DNA of 64,000 bases from Rallus limicola (Eukaryota; Chordata; Aves; Gruiformes; Rallidae), in assembly GCA_022605955.1 (NCBI GenBank), contig JAKCOZ010000002.1:65328783-65392782 (forward strand), in the 5' to 3' direction. The translations under genes were made by a program, and so were the position numbers. This document shows positions 25,129-38,449 of the stretch, piece after piece (positions within the stretch are counted from its first letter, which is position 1; every line of letters begins with the position of its first letter). The notes under the pieces are model-generated. The model had not been told where the DNA came from. It searched no databases and was given only the letters and a program-made list of their open reading frames with translations.

Positions 25129-28100
25129 ACTACTGAGACTCAGATTTACTCTAAATTTATCGTTGTTATCATTTACTGGTGTTGCTCAGACACTATTGTG
25201 CTATACTGCCAATCATACATAAATTATCAAAAAATATCACTGAGTGATATGAACTCTTTTGACCAAGTACATGTTTTAAGCTTAGAAATGAGAAGGTAGC
25301 TTATAAAAAAAGTCATCTGATGTAAGAAATTATAAGTGAATACCATCCTGTCAGGAATAAGTAAATGGAAGGGCAAAAAAGTTTCTCTTTGTGAGTATTA
25401 GGACAGGAAAGTTGAGGAAAAAATGTATTGGAATAGAAAAGTTTAATAAGATGCCAAGCGTAATAATTGAAATTCCATTTTCCACTGGATACACAAGGGC
25501 ACAAAATAGTCAGTTGCTGTTGATTCTGTGATTACATTTACAGATACCATTTCATTACAAACTGTATTTGGAATTCTAAAGCCATTAAAAAATGCAATAC
25601 ACAATGCATTCCATTCCTGCTCAAATGGAATGATGCATTTTTTTCCCTCTAAAAACCACCTAACCTCTGTTATATAAGAAAAAAATATTTCAGATATATA
25701 AAATAGTATTTTAATCTTTTTAAAGTTGATAGAACATATACAGTGTATTGAATTACTCCTGAAATTTATTGGTTTAATATAACTCCTACGCTTTTTTCTT
25801 TTCCCAAAATATTTTAGTCTCTCTTCATCCAAGACAACAGGATACCTGAAAAGTCATTTTGGGTTCTAGCTGATTAAGGGGTATAAGATAAGAAGTGTCC
25901 CTTTCAGAGCACAACTTGAGCATCTCATAGTTGCCTATATGAGAAAGCCTGCCTCAAACTGTTCAATTACACTCAACCATAATAGCATGTCCCCAAGAAA
26001 GAGGTGTTACCTTGAGTAGCCAGGGTTTGAGTCATTCAACATAATAGATGCAAATTAGAAATTGCACCTGCAGTCTTACTGGCATCTGTACGTACCTGTT
26101 TCTTGCATTGCCAAAGTGCAGCTTCAATTAATGATGGTCAATGTCATTGTGGCCGTCACTTGGTTTCTGAGCAACTTGAACAGTAGCTTCAGCAGAACTT
26201 CAATGAAGTTTTGAATCTATAATTAACAAAAGTCTGAGGCTTGTGGCACACCAAAAATGTTCCAGAAATATCATGAGGTACACTTACATTTCTACCGTAG
26301 AAAGAAAACCATGGTGCCTGAGAAGTCCTGGATTTTAATTCCTCATAACTATGGCTCCTTCATCACAGAGAGTATATTATTGTATATAAGCAAGAATATC
26401 TGCTCTGACCATAACAACACACCACTCTCTGCTTTCTCATAAGAATATGTAATTAACTAAGATGTAGATGAATTAATGCTTGTGAAATATTTCAGTGAAA
26501 ACTGTAGTTTTGCCATCTAAATGTAACATAAATGCAACAGAAAATCTAAAACTCTGAACTGTTAGCCTTTCTGGACATTACCCTTGTCTTAATTTGTTTT
26601 TTTTTTTTTCCAAGGAGTTTAAGTTTTCCACCCCAGTCTGTGCTATTTCTTAGCATGCATAAGACATCATAAATTACATTGGTGAACTATAGTATTCTGA
26701 CCTTTTCAATATTCAGTAGTTTGAAGGCCTAGAAAGTATAATTTACGAAAATTAAAGCAGCATATTACTTTTAATGGTGGGGAAAACGTGCCTTCAGAAG
26801 CAAATATAAAGCTAAGCATAACATAACAAATTGATGTTATAGTCTCCAGTCTTCAGTGTTCTACTGCAGCAATAATGTCAGACATTCCAGTTCAACATTT
26901 GCTTTCTATGTAATGAACCAAATTAGTAGAAATGGAAAATTTTCAGCAAAGGATAATTATAGTTATGAAATGGCTTAGATGTGAGAAATGTATGTATAGA
27001 GCAGGAAACATCCTCGTAAAGAAGCAAATATGAGGGAAGAGGTAAGACAATTCTGTATATTATTGAGTAATTTGAAGAGAGTGAATAGTCTATGAGAGCA
27101 AACAGTGAAGAGCAAATCTGATCTGATGTTCACTGTCTCCTCCAATGAAAGAATAAAAGAGCTCCAAATGATACTAAAAGGTAATTCTTAAAGTAAAGAA
27201 AGAGAAGGGTTTATCTATCAGGGAGACCTTTCAAGCAAAACTCAGAGCAATTGAGATCCTTGGGTCTCCTTTTCAGTAGGTCTCAGCTAAAAACTGCCCT
27301 TCCAGAGGGTACAAAATACGGTGGCATTGAGCCTGTTTCCAGTCAGCTGGGTTATGTTATTCAGTATCAGCTAAAATAATGCAGTACAATAGCTATCATA
27401 TATGTCAACTGGTATAATTAAGTAATTAGGTACAATCTATCATAAGAATTGACAGTTCTATATGGTCCTCAATTTAACCTGTCAAGGAAAGGAAATGTGA
27501 TGGAAGCTGCATGATATGCTCATAGTAGGGGAAATAACTGATTTCTATCTCACAAGAGCAACCTCTGTAATTAGGTGTGAACTGACTAAGGAGATGCATA
27601 TGGCATGGAAGGAGACATTAAAATTCCCTGGGAAGAATAAAAATAAATGTATGCAGCAGGCATTAACACATTATGAAAGTGTGTGAAAAGCGATGAAAAT
27701 TATAGGATTGTACTCATGTATTTGTAATATAATGTGAATAGTTTTTATGTCTTAATTTAAATGTGAAGAAGAGTGAAACCTGTGATCTAACTTTTCAACT
27801 TGAAATTAAAAGAAGCTAAAGAGAAAACCACTTTTTTTGGTTGTACATAATTTAGTACAAGATACTTTTTTGAAAGCTAGGTGAGATGTCTTTGTAAAAG
27901 GCTGGAAAATTATAGCATCTTATCTGAAAAATATTTTATATTTTCAACCCCAAAGCTCTCCAGTTAATAGTTATCTTTGTCAGACTTTTTGCCCTCTGGG
28001 CTGCTTGCGCATGTAAGGGTTTTGCAAGGTATCCTGGCTGCACAGAACACCTCAATGAATCAGGGATTCTGATTCAGGTACCAAAGAAAAGGTATGAACT

Positions 28101-28959
28101 ACATTAATGACTGCTTCAGAACATGCTACCACTTCAAAGTACAAGTTACTTTACTTCCCCTCCCACATCAGATGACATATCATAAAGCAAAACTGAAAAG
28201 CACTATCGATGAAAGCACCATTTTATATCTCTATGATTTTTTTTCCCATTAATTTACTTTTATTCCTGGGGGACAGCTGCCAAGATCACAGCCCTCCCTA
28301 GGAACAGTGCTGTCATGACTTCAAAAGTAGTCAGGAAGCTTTGAACTTTAGAAACTGTTATTTCCTTCTTAGGAGACCATGAACAGAGGATAAAGAAATA
28401 AATTATTAGAATCTATAGCACTTATATGTATTACAGTCTCATACAAAATAAGATTTTTAGTGGGGAATTCAACAGCAAACCCAGGTTTATCTGCATTGTC
28501 ACACACTGAATAATGCATTTTTAATTACATGTATACACACTCCCACAACCTTCTTGGTTCAATGTTTCTTGCATCTTCTTTCCACTCTGAGTGGCACAAC
28601 TCATTCAGGAAGGAAAAAGCTACCACCTACGAGGCTACCCTGCCTCAGTATTTTGTCTCTTCTTAAATCCTTCATTCATACTTCTCTAACTTTTAGACAA
28701 CACATTTGAACTTGGATAAAAGAGATCTTTTTGTCAAAGCAATGCTATTTCTGCAGAATATATATGTGAGTGGATATAATTGTCTTTACCAAATTTAGAT
28801 TTGTATTCCACAGTGACTTCCTATTTATTTCTTTTCCTTGAGAGTGGGATTCATTTAGTCTCATTTTGACTGACTGAATGCTAAGGATCTATCTATGCTA
28901 ATCATCTGGATCTCTTGAAAGACAGCAGAAGATTAATTTCTGTCAGGAAGTTGTTAAGT

Positions 28960-29060
28960 TTATAGATATCTATATTTAGATATATATATTGGTATATATC
29001 TATATTTATATTTATATATATATATGTTGATATATCAATATGGATCTATATCTATCACTC
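28960..29060. repeat. Imperfect (TA)n / TATC-rich microsatellite zone
   Basis: About 100 bases are made of TATA, TATC and TATT units with several short self-complementary runs such as 'gatatatcaatat'. It is low-complexity sequence, likely to be polymorphic and prone to cruciform extrusion. Confidence 0.8.
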
Positions 29061-32000
29061 TTCACTGACTGAGGGAATCTAGTTAGATCATTGATGCCTA
29101 GTTTAGAATAGACAGTCTTTTTGGTGGCTAAAGTTAAGGGATATATATCCCATCCTAAGTATAGGCTTTGTCACAGGATAGACTGATACTTCTGTGGTTA
29201 GAAGTGCATGAGTCAGAACCCATTATCTGTGTGACCAGTCACATGGAAGGTGCTTGACTCTGGTGGGACACTGAGGAGTTTTTTGCTTTGTCAAACACAG
29301 ATCTATATGTGCAAATGCCACCATATCTGCTACTCTCCTTTGGGTTCAAGGACTGTTTAACATGAAGGAATGGGATACAAAGCCTGACTCTCATGCAAAC
29401 CCTACACCACCATCCCATTATAGTCAGGATGAATGGCTTACTGGGACATACTTTCTTCTGTGTTAGGGAAAACTAAAAGGGAGACTTTTGTGGGTAATTT
29501 CCCCATTTGTACTCAGTCCTATTTATATTGCCAAATCAAGTACACACTAAGAATGCAATTTTGTAATTTAATACACTGGAGAAACTCATGGCAACTAATT
29601 TATTTTTTCTTGCATTGTTAATTGTATGTTTATTTGCTCTTTGTAAGAATTCTTATCCTCATAAAACAGTGGAAAATGCTTTTAAAAATTTGATCTGGTA
29701 TTCCTTCCAATTTCCAAAAGCTCATCTGCTCACACAGGGAGGTAGGCTGTGTAATTATTTTTGCAAATTCCTCAGTATAGAATCATCCAAGTACACAAGC
29801 CTGCCCAAGGTATATAATGCTGAAGCAGGACCCTGTGCTAATTGGGGGTAAGGGGTGGGAGTGGAAATAAAAGGTTCTATTTCTGTTAGTCACTTTTTCA
29901 TTTAATATTTACAGAAAGATATATTTGAGAATCCAGTTCAATAATAGGGCTTTCTTGGGTGGAATTTTACCTCTGGTAGATCTTGCCATTTAATTATTGA
30001 AAGAAGTTTTTTTTTAATTTAGCTTCCTGACATTTTAGGGACATGCCTAGAGCTCTCTATCAATGGATTCTCAGCAAGACAATATTATGTGGAGGTCACA
30101 TGAGAGAGTCTTGTCCATGTGAGTATGTGTGTCTATCTACCTACCAGTGTGTGTATATGTCCATAGGTGTGCATCCAAGTGTGTTGTGATTCTGAAAAAA
30201 AATAAAAAAATTGAGATTTCAAAATCAAGGGTTAAAATTTAAGAATATCAGAATTAAGGTAAATCTCGTAAACTTGATTTTGTTCACTTTTGACACAGAA
30301 TTATTACAACAACAACAGTCCAAGCATTCCAGAGCCTTAATGTAAAAAATGGTCAAATTCTCCTAAGACCGTTGTTTATCTGATTCACAGGTGAAAACTT
30401 TCCAGCTTTATTTGCCATGAGGGATATTCATGTCAGAAAACAGGAAAAGCTTTCTAATGCTGTGGACATTGAGAATTGGGAACAAATCACCTTGTTTTGG
30501 GAATGTCCACCTCTGGACACATTTAAGAACTGACTATTTAAATGTGAAGAATGAATCGGGTAAATGTGGTCTTGGCAGAGAGTAAGGGAATGGACTAGGC
30601 TACATCTTTAATTTGTTTCCTATCCTATTTTTTATGCAATTATTATTTATTTAAAATTCATATAAACAAGCTTTTCAGAAAGGCAAGAACATAACTGTGG
30701 ACATTGATTTGTGGACTGTTCATCCACAAGTGAGAACAGAGTTCATATCACACAGTTGGATACTCTGATGGTGTACAAGGAGAGGAATCAGGTAAGACCT
30801 TCCACTTGCTGACCTAAAGGGCACTGTTAAATATTTCACAGGGCTAGGTTGGGGGTGAGTATCAATGTAAAACAGATTGTCAATAGGACAGAGAAGCAGA
30901 AGAATAAGACTTCTACAGCTTGGCAACAAGATATTCCCAGACATACCTGTGATAAACCCTGAATGCTACAGCATTGTCGACACACATATTCTCCTTCCCC
31001 CTCATCATACCAAGTTATCAACTTACTGTACCCTGCAACAGCCTGATAAACTATTAGAAGTCATTTTCTCTTTAACCTCCTAGGCATTCTGTAATTATTT
31101 ATTAGTTTCAACCTGCAAAATCCTACTAAAACAACCACAGAAATTCCTATGAGAAATTCAAGTCATTGCTATCTTTACCATGTTTTATTTTCACTAATTT
31201 GTGTCACTTTACTGGCGACACTGAAAGTGGATATTGAACCACATTTTCATAGTCACTGACTTTTTAAATGCTGATTCAACTTTATATTAACTGCAAATAT
31301 GTGCTACTCTTCCTTATTCCTTTGTTTAGCATTGCTTGTGTTGCATCCATTTCCAGGTGTTTGTATGGTAAATGTTTAATGTAATCTGTACTTTTTAATA
31401 CTTGGCATCAAAACAAAGAAATGCTAAAACATAAATAGAATCCAAGTGAACCTCTGTTACAGTGCAGAGAGAGGAATGACTCAAAAAGACAGCCCAAAGT
31501 AACTTGGGAAGTTACATCAAAAAAATTTCCAAAAAGGTTTTTTAAAAAATAATTACTTGTACAAATATTACAATATGTAATAATATATAAATATTATTTG
31601 CACAAAATTATTTTTTTCTAATAGAGTGTCAGATACAGACCTCAAGATGCCTTTTTGCCTATAATAGGTTTTGGGGAATCCTATTCACACCCCACCAAAA
31701 AACCCAAAGGTTCAGCCCTATTAGTAAAGAGAATGGAAACTACACACAGAGAGTTCTGGTACTAACACATTTCCTATTTATTTAGTTAAAATATATTCTT
31801 TTTTTTGTTGCAAAGCCTCTGAGCTACACTACAGATGTTATATTTTAAAACTACATTACACGTGCTATATTTTGAAATCACACTATATCTTATTCTGTTC
31901 TGACATACTCTATCTCTCATACACTGCAGTATACAGACTTATTTTCTGAGGTCCCCTTATGACAAACAAATTTGATTTTACCTTTTTCTACTTCCCTTAG

Positions 32001-32228
32001 TATAGGCATCAGCTACAGTTTCTTATGAGTTACATGAACCTGAAAGAACCTCCTGGACTTCTTCCAAGAAGCAAGGACATACCCAAAGAAAGCATCAAAG
32101 TCTATAAAAATATGTTCATCATGCATTTCAATTCTTCTGAGGACATCCAAAAAGGAACCAGTCATCTGAGTTTATTTTTATCTAGCACAGAGCCAGGTTT
32201 CTATCTGAGTGAAGCCAACAGTAAGTTT

Positions 32229-32262
32229 CTGTTGACTCCAGTGACACCAGGATTTTTCCCAT
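32229..32262. repeat. Possible relic of an ancient amniote repeat
   Basis: The string 'gttgactccagtgacacc' followed by 'aggatttttccc' resembles the 'ttgacttcaatgggagcaggatttcaccc' pattern, common as decayed repeat copies in turtles, crocodilians and birds. I know the pattern but not a firm family name. The match is short. Confidence 0.3.
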
Positions 32263-35036
32263 ACAGCTCAGAGCTGTATCTGAAAGTCCTCCTTCCAGTC
32301 AAAGGCAATGTGAAAAAGCTATTCGAATGTACACTTACAAAGAAACAGAAATGACTTCACAATGGCTGATTATTATAGAATTTCTTCTACATGAATAGCA
32401 AGGAATCATTCCATACTATTGAAAGCTTTTTCTTTATCCTGATGTGCAAATAAAATCAGAAACATAAATTACATTATCTTCTGAAATGACATTTCTTGTT
32501 TGGAATACAATCTTGCAGTCTTCAGGGATTTATTTCTGCAAGATGCTGACTCTCACCCCACCTTGACTCACAGAGTTGGCATGAAGATGAAAAAACCAGC
32601 CACTTACAGAGGTTTAAATTCCCCAATGCTAAGAAAGCTTGTTTTAAATGTGATGGAGGTGATTATGCAGAAGGTGATGTACCTGACCTACTGATCAAGA
32701 TACAGGAAATTAAAATAAAAGAATAAAAGGTTTTGTTGTTTGGGCAGAGAATGCATTTTTCTACGTCTCTTTGGAAAGAGGAACTATTTTTTACAGATTT
32801 GAAAAAAATAAAGGGTTACCTTTGCTAACTAATTAGTATTTTCTCTTCAACTTCAGTTGGAAAACAAGACAGAGTTTTGCTGTAGATGAATTCATACAAT
32901 GGCCATATTTAAAGACAAATCCTTCAAACTGCAGCCCTGTGGCATGGTGTTCTACTGATACCTCTCTGCAAACTGACCCCAGAATGTTTTGTAATAATTT
33001 CTTCTTCAGTGAAGGTAGTTAAATTGTATCTAAGAAAAACATTGCCTAGGCTGAGCTCTAAAAACTGTTAATAGGAGCAGATCAGAGTAATCCCACCAGT
33101 GGTATCACCAAAGGCAGGATTTTAAACAGTGAAGTCAGGATGTTTAACTTGCTATTAGCCACTAGTTAAATCCTATTAAATCCTTTTAGGGTGTAATATT
33201 TATTCATGGAAGGGTGTCAATCAATGACAGGGTCCCCATTGAGGTACAGAGACAGTCCTGTCTGGCAAGATTAAATCTAAAGCTAAAGTTCTTGTTTTGC
33301 ACATGTGAATTCTGGGTTTGATTGTTGGTGGTTACAAAACCACTGTTCAAAATTCCATGAATAATTCAAAACATACATTTGTTTGCAGCAAGCAGCCCAG
33401 AGGAAAGAGTTCCTGAATTGTTTTTGTAATTTTCCGTGAAGCACACCTGACTCAGCCAAGAGACAATACACTGAGGTTAAATTCACTGGCTCTGGCTTTT
33501 CAGTTCCCCTTTATATCTGGAACGAGATTTCCATGTCGTCTAATTCTGCTCCCAGAAGGGTGGTCCTATGCTACTGAGATTGAGCTTTAAACTTGGAAAC
33601 TTGGAATGGGCTTGATCATACCACCTCTGTTTTCAGAGGTGCTGCTCTCCTGCTTTGTTCTCAGTGAAGCTGTAGTCTGATTCAACGAAGAAGCCTGTTC
33701 TAGCTTTGCTGGCTTGAGCCCTCAACAATGTCAGTATCGCCGCTGTGCAGACATCTTAATTATCCACGTGATTCAAACCAAAGTCTCCCTGATGTAACAC
33801 TGTGTAACCTGCTGTGGGAGGCAGAAACAGCAAAGGATTCTCGTACCTCCTTCGCAGCAGAGCTGGCAGCAACAGCTTGCTCCCTTCCTAATCGGCTATG
33901 AATAGATCCCCTTACATAAGGGACTGAAGAAGTGAAAGACATACATTAAATACATTCTTGGAACAAGGTGTATGTCAGACAAGGCTGCAAAAAGCTAAAC
34001 TTGAGTCCCCAGTAGTCTTCTGAGAACACACACTGAAAGTGTGCTACAGGCAGTCCTATGTAAGGCAGATCTGAAACTGGTCCAGGAGCTTACAGCACCT
34101 CAGCCCCAGAGGAGAGAGGACAGTGAGGGCCAGAATCTCTGACCTGCACAAAGGCAGCGTGACTCTGACCGTAGCATGCTAAAAATATGGGTAAAGACTG
34201 TCCTTCAAAATTAAATTCTTTACCTGTAAAAACCAGATCAGCTTGCAAAATGTGTCATTAGAACAGTTCTCTGTACAGGTGCAGCAAATTGCTTTCTGAA
34301 ATTTCCTGAATCAGGAAAATACAAAGGCTGGATTATAAAACTTACTTAAATAACCTTGCAATGAGGTCTTTCCCTATCATGTTATGAGGAATATTTGTTA
34401 ATACAAAAGCCTGAATCTGTTGTATGAAATATAAAAAATGGAGTGCCCAGAATGATTTTATTCTTGCACAAAAAGTTATGAAACTGGAATATGATGGTTT
34501 TGTCAATGTTGTAATTTTTACCAACCTAAATGTGTCAGCATTACCCATTTAGGATGGGAACAACGATTCATACAATCAGAACATCAGTTTGTCATCACAT
34601 ATTTTTTTCAAGGGACCAGAAGCATTCTGTCTCGTTTTTTATTCTACTGCTCTTCTACAGATCCAGATTCTCTTCCTTTCAGATTGTATTCCCATATTTA
34701 AAGTATTTTAAATGGTGGGAATGAAATATGGGATTCCCCCTTCCCAAAAATTGTGTTCAGGAGCAAGGGAACAGTAATCTTGGATGTGATGCATAAACAA
34801 ATACATTTGTGAAATAATTTGCTGCTCTGTGAAGCCCCATACCTATTTCTGTAAATTTTGCATAAACATTTGTTCTTTTTTTTTCCCATTTAGTTCTTAG
34901 CTTTTCATCAAGTACTGAAACAAGGATCTAAGAATCCAATTTAGTAATGGATTTTCTCTTGACTTATGTCGAGGTCTTTCGAAATGTTTTGAGCAGACAC
35001 TTTACCTCACCAGAAACTAGTCTGCAAGATATAATT

Positions 35037-36000
35037 TCACAGAATGGCTAGGTTGGAAAAGACCTTTGAGATTACTGAGTCCAGCCATACCTATCCTCTA
35101 CTAAACCATATCCTCATACTAAACCTCATCTACCTGTCTTTTAAAAATATCCAGAGTCAGTGACTCAAACACCTCCCTGGGCAGCCTGTTCCAGTGCCTG
35201 ATAACCCTTTTGGTGAAGAACTTTTTCCTAATGCCTAATCATAACCTGCCCTGGCACAGCTTGAGTCCATTCTCCCTTGTCTTATCACCTGTGGCTTGGG
35301 TGAAAAGATGGACACCCACCTCTCTAAAACCTCGTTTTAGGTAATTGTAGGTGGTGATAAGGTCTCCCCTCAGCCTCCAGGCTAAACACTCCCAATTCGT
35401 TCAGCTGCTCCTCATAAGATTTGCTCTCCATCCCTTTCACCAGCCTGGGTGCCCTACTCTGGACACACTCCAGGACCTTGATGTCTTTCTTGTAGTGAGT
35501 GGTCCAAAAGCCACAGCACTCAAGGTGTGGCCACACTGATGCCAAGTACAGGGGCACAGTCGCTTCCCTGGACCTGCTGGCCATGCTATTTCTGATACAA
35601 GCCAAGATGCCATTGACCTTCTCTGCCACCTGAGCACACTGCTGATTCATATTCAGTCTGCAGTCAACCCACATTCCCAGGTCCTTCTCTGCCAGGCAGC
35701 TTTCTAGCCACCTTTCCCCAAGTTTGTAGCACTGCATGGGGTTGTTATGTCCCAAGTGCAGGATTCTGCACTTGGCCTTGTCGAACCTTACCCCATTGGT
35801 CTCAGCCCATTAATCCAACCTGTCCAGATCCCTCTGAAGACCCCCTCTACCCTCAGGCAGATAAACATTTTCTCCCGGCTTAGGGTCATCTGCAAACTTA
35901 CTGAGGGAACTTTCAATCCCTTCATCGAGGTCATTGATAAAGATATTGAACAGGACTGGGCTCAGGACTGAGCTGTGGGGAACACCACTTGTGACTGGAG
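35037..36000 (-). mobile_element. CR1 LINE, 964-bp 5'-truncated copy
   Basis: The minus-strand element ends at the plus-strand 'cacagaatggctaggttgg', one diverged octamer plus the 3' UTR block. It extends through the C-terminal half of the reverse transcriptase to the region encoding the FADD catalytic motif. It is 5'-truncated at about 35998-36000, where CR1 similarity stops and a second copy of the last 20 bases begins. It is the longest CR1 copy in the window and is clearly inactive: it has a frameshift, at least two premature stops and no upstream polymerase or endonuclease region. Confidence 0.95.
35324..36000 (-). pseudogene. CR1 ORF2 reverse-transcriptase remnant, broken
   Basis: Read from 36000 downward, the frame encodes the 'VTSGVP' block and the 'FNIFINDL' block. 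The catalytic 'FADD' follows, the two metal-binding aspartates of palm motif C. An in-frame stop at 35810-35812 interrupts it. The same frame then resumes with '[11 protein letters not shown]' and '[12 protein letters not shown]', typical of the CR1 thumb and C-terminal region. A one-base frameshift at about 35370-35400 ends the frame early at 35324, and a further stop lies near 35239-35241 in the shifted frame. The residue after FADD is Pro where CR1 usually has Thr. It is non-functional. Confidence 0.85.
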
Positions 36001-36020
36001 AACACCACTTGTGACCAGTG
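35981..36020. repeat. 20-bp tandem duplication at the CR1 5' junction
   Basis: The 20 bases 'gaacaccacttgtgactgga' (35981-36000) are repeated at 36001-36020 with three mismatches near the end. The duplication sits exactly where CR1 similarity ends. Confidence 0.85.
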
Positions 36021-38387
36021 TCACAGTCACACTGATGTACTACTTGTTGAAGGTGTATTGTCATCTGCATAGCCATCCTCCTTACATGTTGATATGCTTA
36101 GCATATAACCAAAAGTAATGATCCAAATTAAAATTTATAAAAGACAGATCATTGGTAAGTACTTTACTATAAGCTAGACTGATTACATTTTCCTCATCTT
36201 CAGGTATCAGATATAAGTTTTCAACTAATTATTTCAGAGTTTATAGGGCAAGATGCAAAATACATGAAGGCACTGGAAATGATAATGTTATTTATATTGA
36301 GGCCAAGCGGGGGTGGGATGCAAATGATTTTATGAACATGTGGCAGACTCAGGAGATCTCCCAATCAGAGCTTGATCTTTTCAAGCAGACTCCTGGTGAA
36401 TTTATTTTTAATCTATTTGGCTTTTTAATTCAGGAGTGAGTGCAATTTGTCTAATTTTGTGCAATTAACAGAGGTGTTATGCTAGGATTACAAGCACTCT
36501 AGGCTTCTTTAGTAGTCAACAGATAAAATAAACACCTCTAGATAACGTCTCAGTTCATCAGACTTTACAATTTTTCTTTAGAGATGAGTTTTCCTCTGTC
36601 TTCCTAGCAATGGAGTGAGTCTGAGGAGACAATATTCCTGTGTCCTTGATGCTTTACTGCAGTGGGATTATTCCAGACTCTGAGTAGAAGTAGATTATTC
36701 CAAACCGTGTAGTAGTTTGGCCAAGCTCGATGGAGCATAGCAAAAAATAATATCAGAGTAAATATCTTGAGTCTAAAAGTCAATCTTCTTGCAAGAAATA
36801 ACTTTATTTTGGTTTGTGATTTGCACACAGACCACTCCGAAAAACATTCAGAAATGTCCTAAACTGCGTTGTAATTGTTACTTTGGTGATGATTAAACTT
36901 AGAAATCTGTTGCCATATTCCTTGTTTTCTTTACTGCATTTCATGGTAGCCCTTGTCATTTGATTGCATAGTAAATATCAGGTAGTGGCAGTCTAATTAT
37001 ATGATAATTGCTATAAATGTTACAAAGTAAATACAGCCAGTGTCAGTTACATAGTAATTATTCTTGGCCCTAGTAAGCATTTTACCAAGTAATCTGCAGG
37101 AACATGCAATTATCTTATCACTTGCTTCCTTTCCTCTGTATCAAGAAAAGAAGTTAAAAAATTACCTACTCTACGTCCAAATTCTTCATGGTCTCTTTAC
37201 ACTTCTGCTACTTGCTCTCCCATTGTGTCACTCTGCTTGTGAGAGCCCAGTCTGTTCTCTGTCCTCTCCATTTGATTGCACACATCAGGACAGGACAGTG
37301 ACTTCTCTATCTTGTCATATTAACATTTTCAAATGCAAACACTTGCATTTCTTATTTTTAGGTAACCATCAAAGCATAATTAAATCACTGCTTAAGTTCA
37401 CGCTCTGAGAAGACAGAACCATTAAGGGTTCTTCCTTTAGGAATAAGAGGTATAAAACTACCTTTTTTCTTCTACTTCTCCCCGCTTATCCATTTATCTT
37501 TCATCTATTTCTTCCACATGTTTTTTTCCCTACTAATATTTTGCTTTATGTTCTTATCTTTTCTACTCCTTACTCATAGATAAGTATCTGATGCCTGAGG
37601 CAAAGAATTCAATAATTGGTGTAGGAGGAGAATAATGAAGCCAACAGTAAGAAACCTTGGGCAAGCTTCATTTAAAAAAAAAACAAACCAAAACAAAAAC
37701 AGCAACAACAACAAAATCCCCAAATGCCCAGAAAACCACCCTCTTCCTCCAAAACAGCTTTCCTATCTGTCCTTCAGCTCTTACTGTATTCTCCATAGCT
37801 GCTCCATGATGTTTATCCAAAACTCCCTCTGCTCTACTCAGCTTGAAAAGGTTGTGCAACCAACTGCTCCTTGCAGGAAAATGTACTGAGAAAATCAACA
37901 GCAGAACACAAGGTAGAGAAGATGAACAGAACAACTCTCTCTGATTCATCCCTCTTTGCATCTCTACACCCAGTACTAACTTTTATATGGCTATCAAAAC
38001 TCAATGACTAGCTCACAGGCTATGGGAAGGGTTTAAGCCCCTTCCATAACCAACAAAAATAAAGGAATTGAAGAAATATACTGGTAAATTTGTAGGATAG
38101 ACAAGAGATGGCCCCAAATGTTTCACATAAGAAAGAAAGAACAAATTACTCCCTATTAAAAATTTTCCCATTTTTATTAACTTTTTCTTACAGCAAATTT
38201 TGGTGCCTTTAGTAAAGGGTACCTTTAGATTCTGGTCTTTGTGAGACTAATTTATTTCTACAAGAATGTTAATTAAAATATGAATCTATATTGAAGTTCT
38301 GCACTGCACGTTAAAGATTCCTTTTCTTTTGATGGCCAGCTGATTGTGACTACTTGGGTTCCCTTGGCATTAGTATTAAACATATTT
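36021..38387. other. Non-coding sequence, no gene seen
   Basis: This is AT-rich unique sequence with one A-rich microsatellite at 37672-37720. The plus-strand frame at 37064-37408 (114 codons) has no recognisable feature. No repeat family is identified. Confidence 0.55.
37672..37720 (+). repeat. A-rich low-complexity tract
   Basis: An imperfect A, CAAA and CAACAA tract of about 50 bases. Open frames across it are artefacts of the composition. Confidence 0.75.
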
Positions 38388-38449
38388 TTGCAATTCAGTT
38401 AATCTTAACCATATCAGATGAGATATGGTTAAGATTAACTGAATTGCAA
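38388..38449. repeat. Perfect 28-bp inverted repeat with 6-nt loop
   Basis: The left arm 38388-38415 begins 'ttgcaattcagttaatc' and the right arm 38422-38449 ends 'gattaactgaattgcaa'. They are exact reverse complements over 28 positions. The loop is 'agatga' (38416-38421). Beyond one T-T mismatch, 4 further pairs form (38383-38386 with 38451-38454). There is no flanking target duplication and no transposase end is recognisable. The perfection points to a recent origin. Confidence 0.95.

Larger units (their letters stand above)
25129..35036. other. Long AT-rich non-coding stretch, no gene seen
   Basis: About 9.9 kb has no recognisable exon, RNA gene or young repeat. It holds an AT microsatellite zone at 28960-29060 and possible ancient-repeat sequence at 32229-32262. 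A CpG- and motif-bearing segment lies at 33735-33775. The 129-codon minus-strand frame at 25443-25832 and the 109-codon frame at 32025-32354 have no domain, signal peptide or homology I can name. Confidence 0.5.

Noticed and set aside
25443..25832. 129-codon minus-strand open frame
   Set aside because: It shows no recognisable motif, the composition follows the AT-rich background, and no splice or promoter context supports it. A codon-conservation test would be needed to revive it.
28960..29060. AT-rich zone as a replication origin or matrix attachment site
   Set aside because: A low-complexity TA tract alone is not specific evidence for either.
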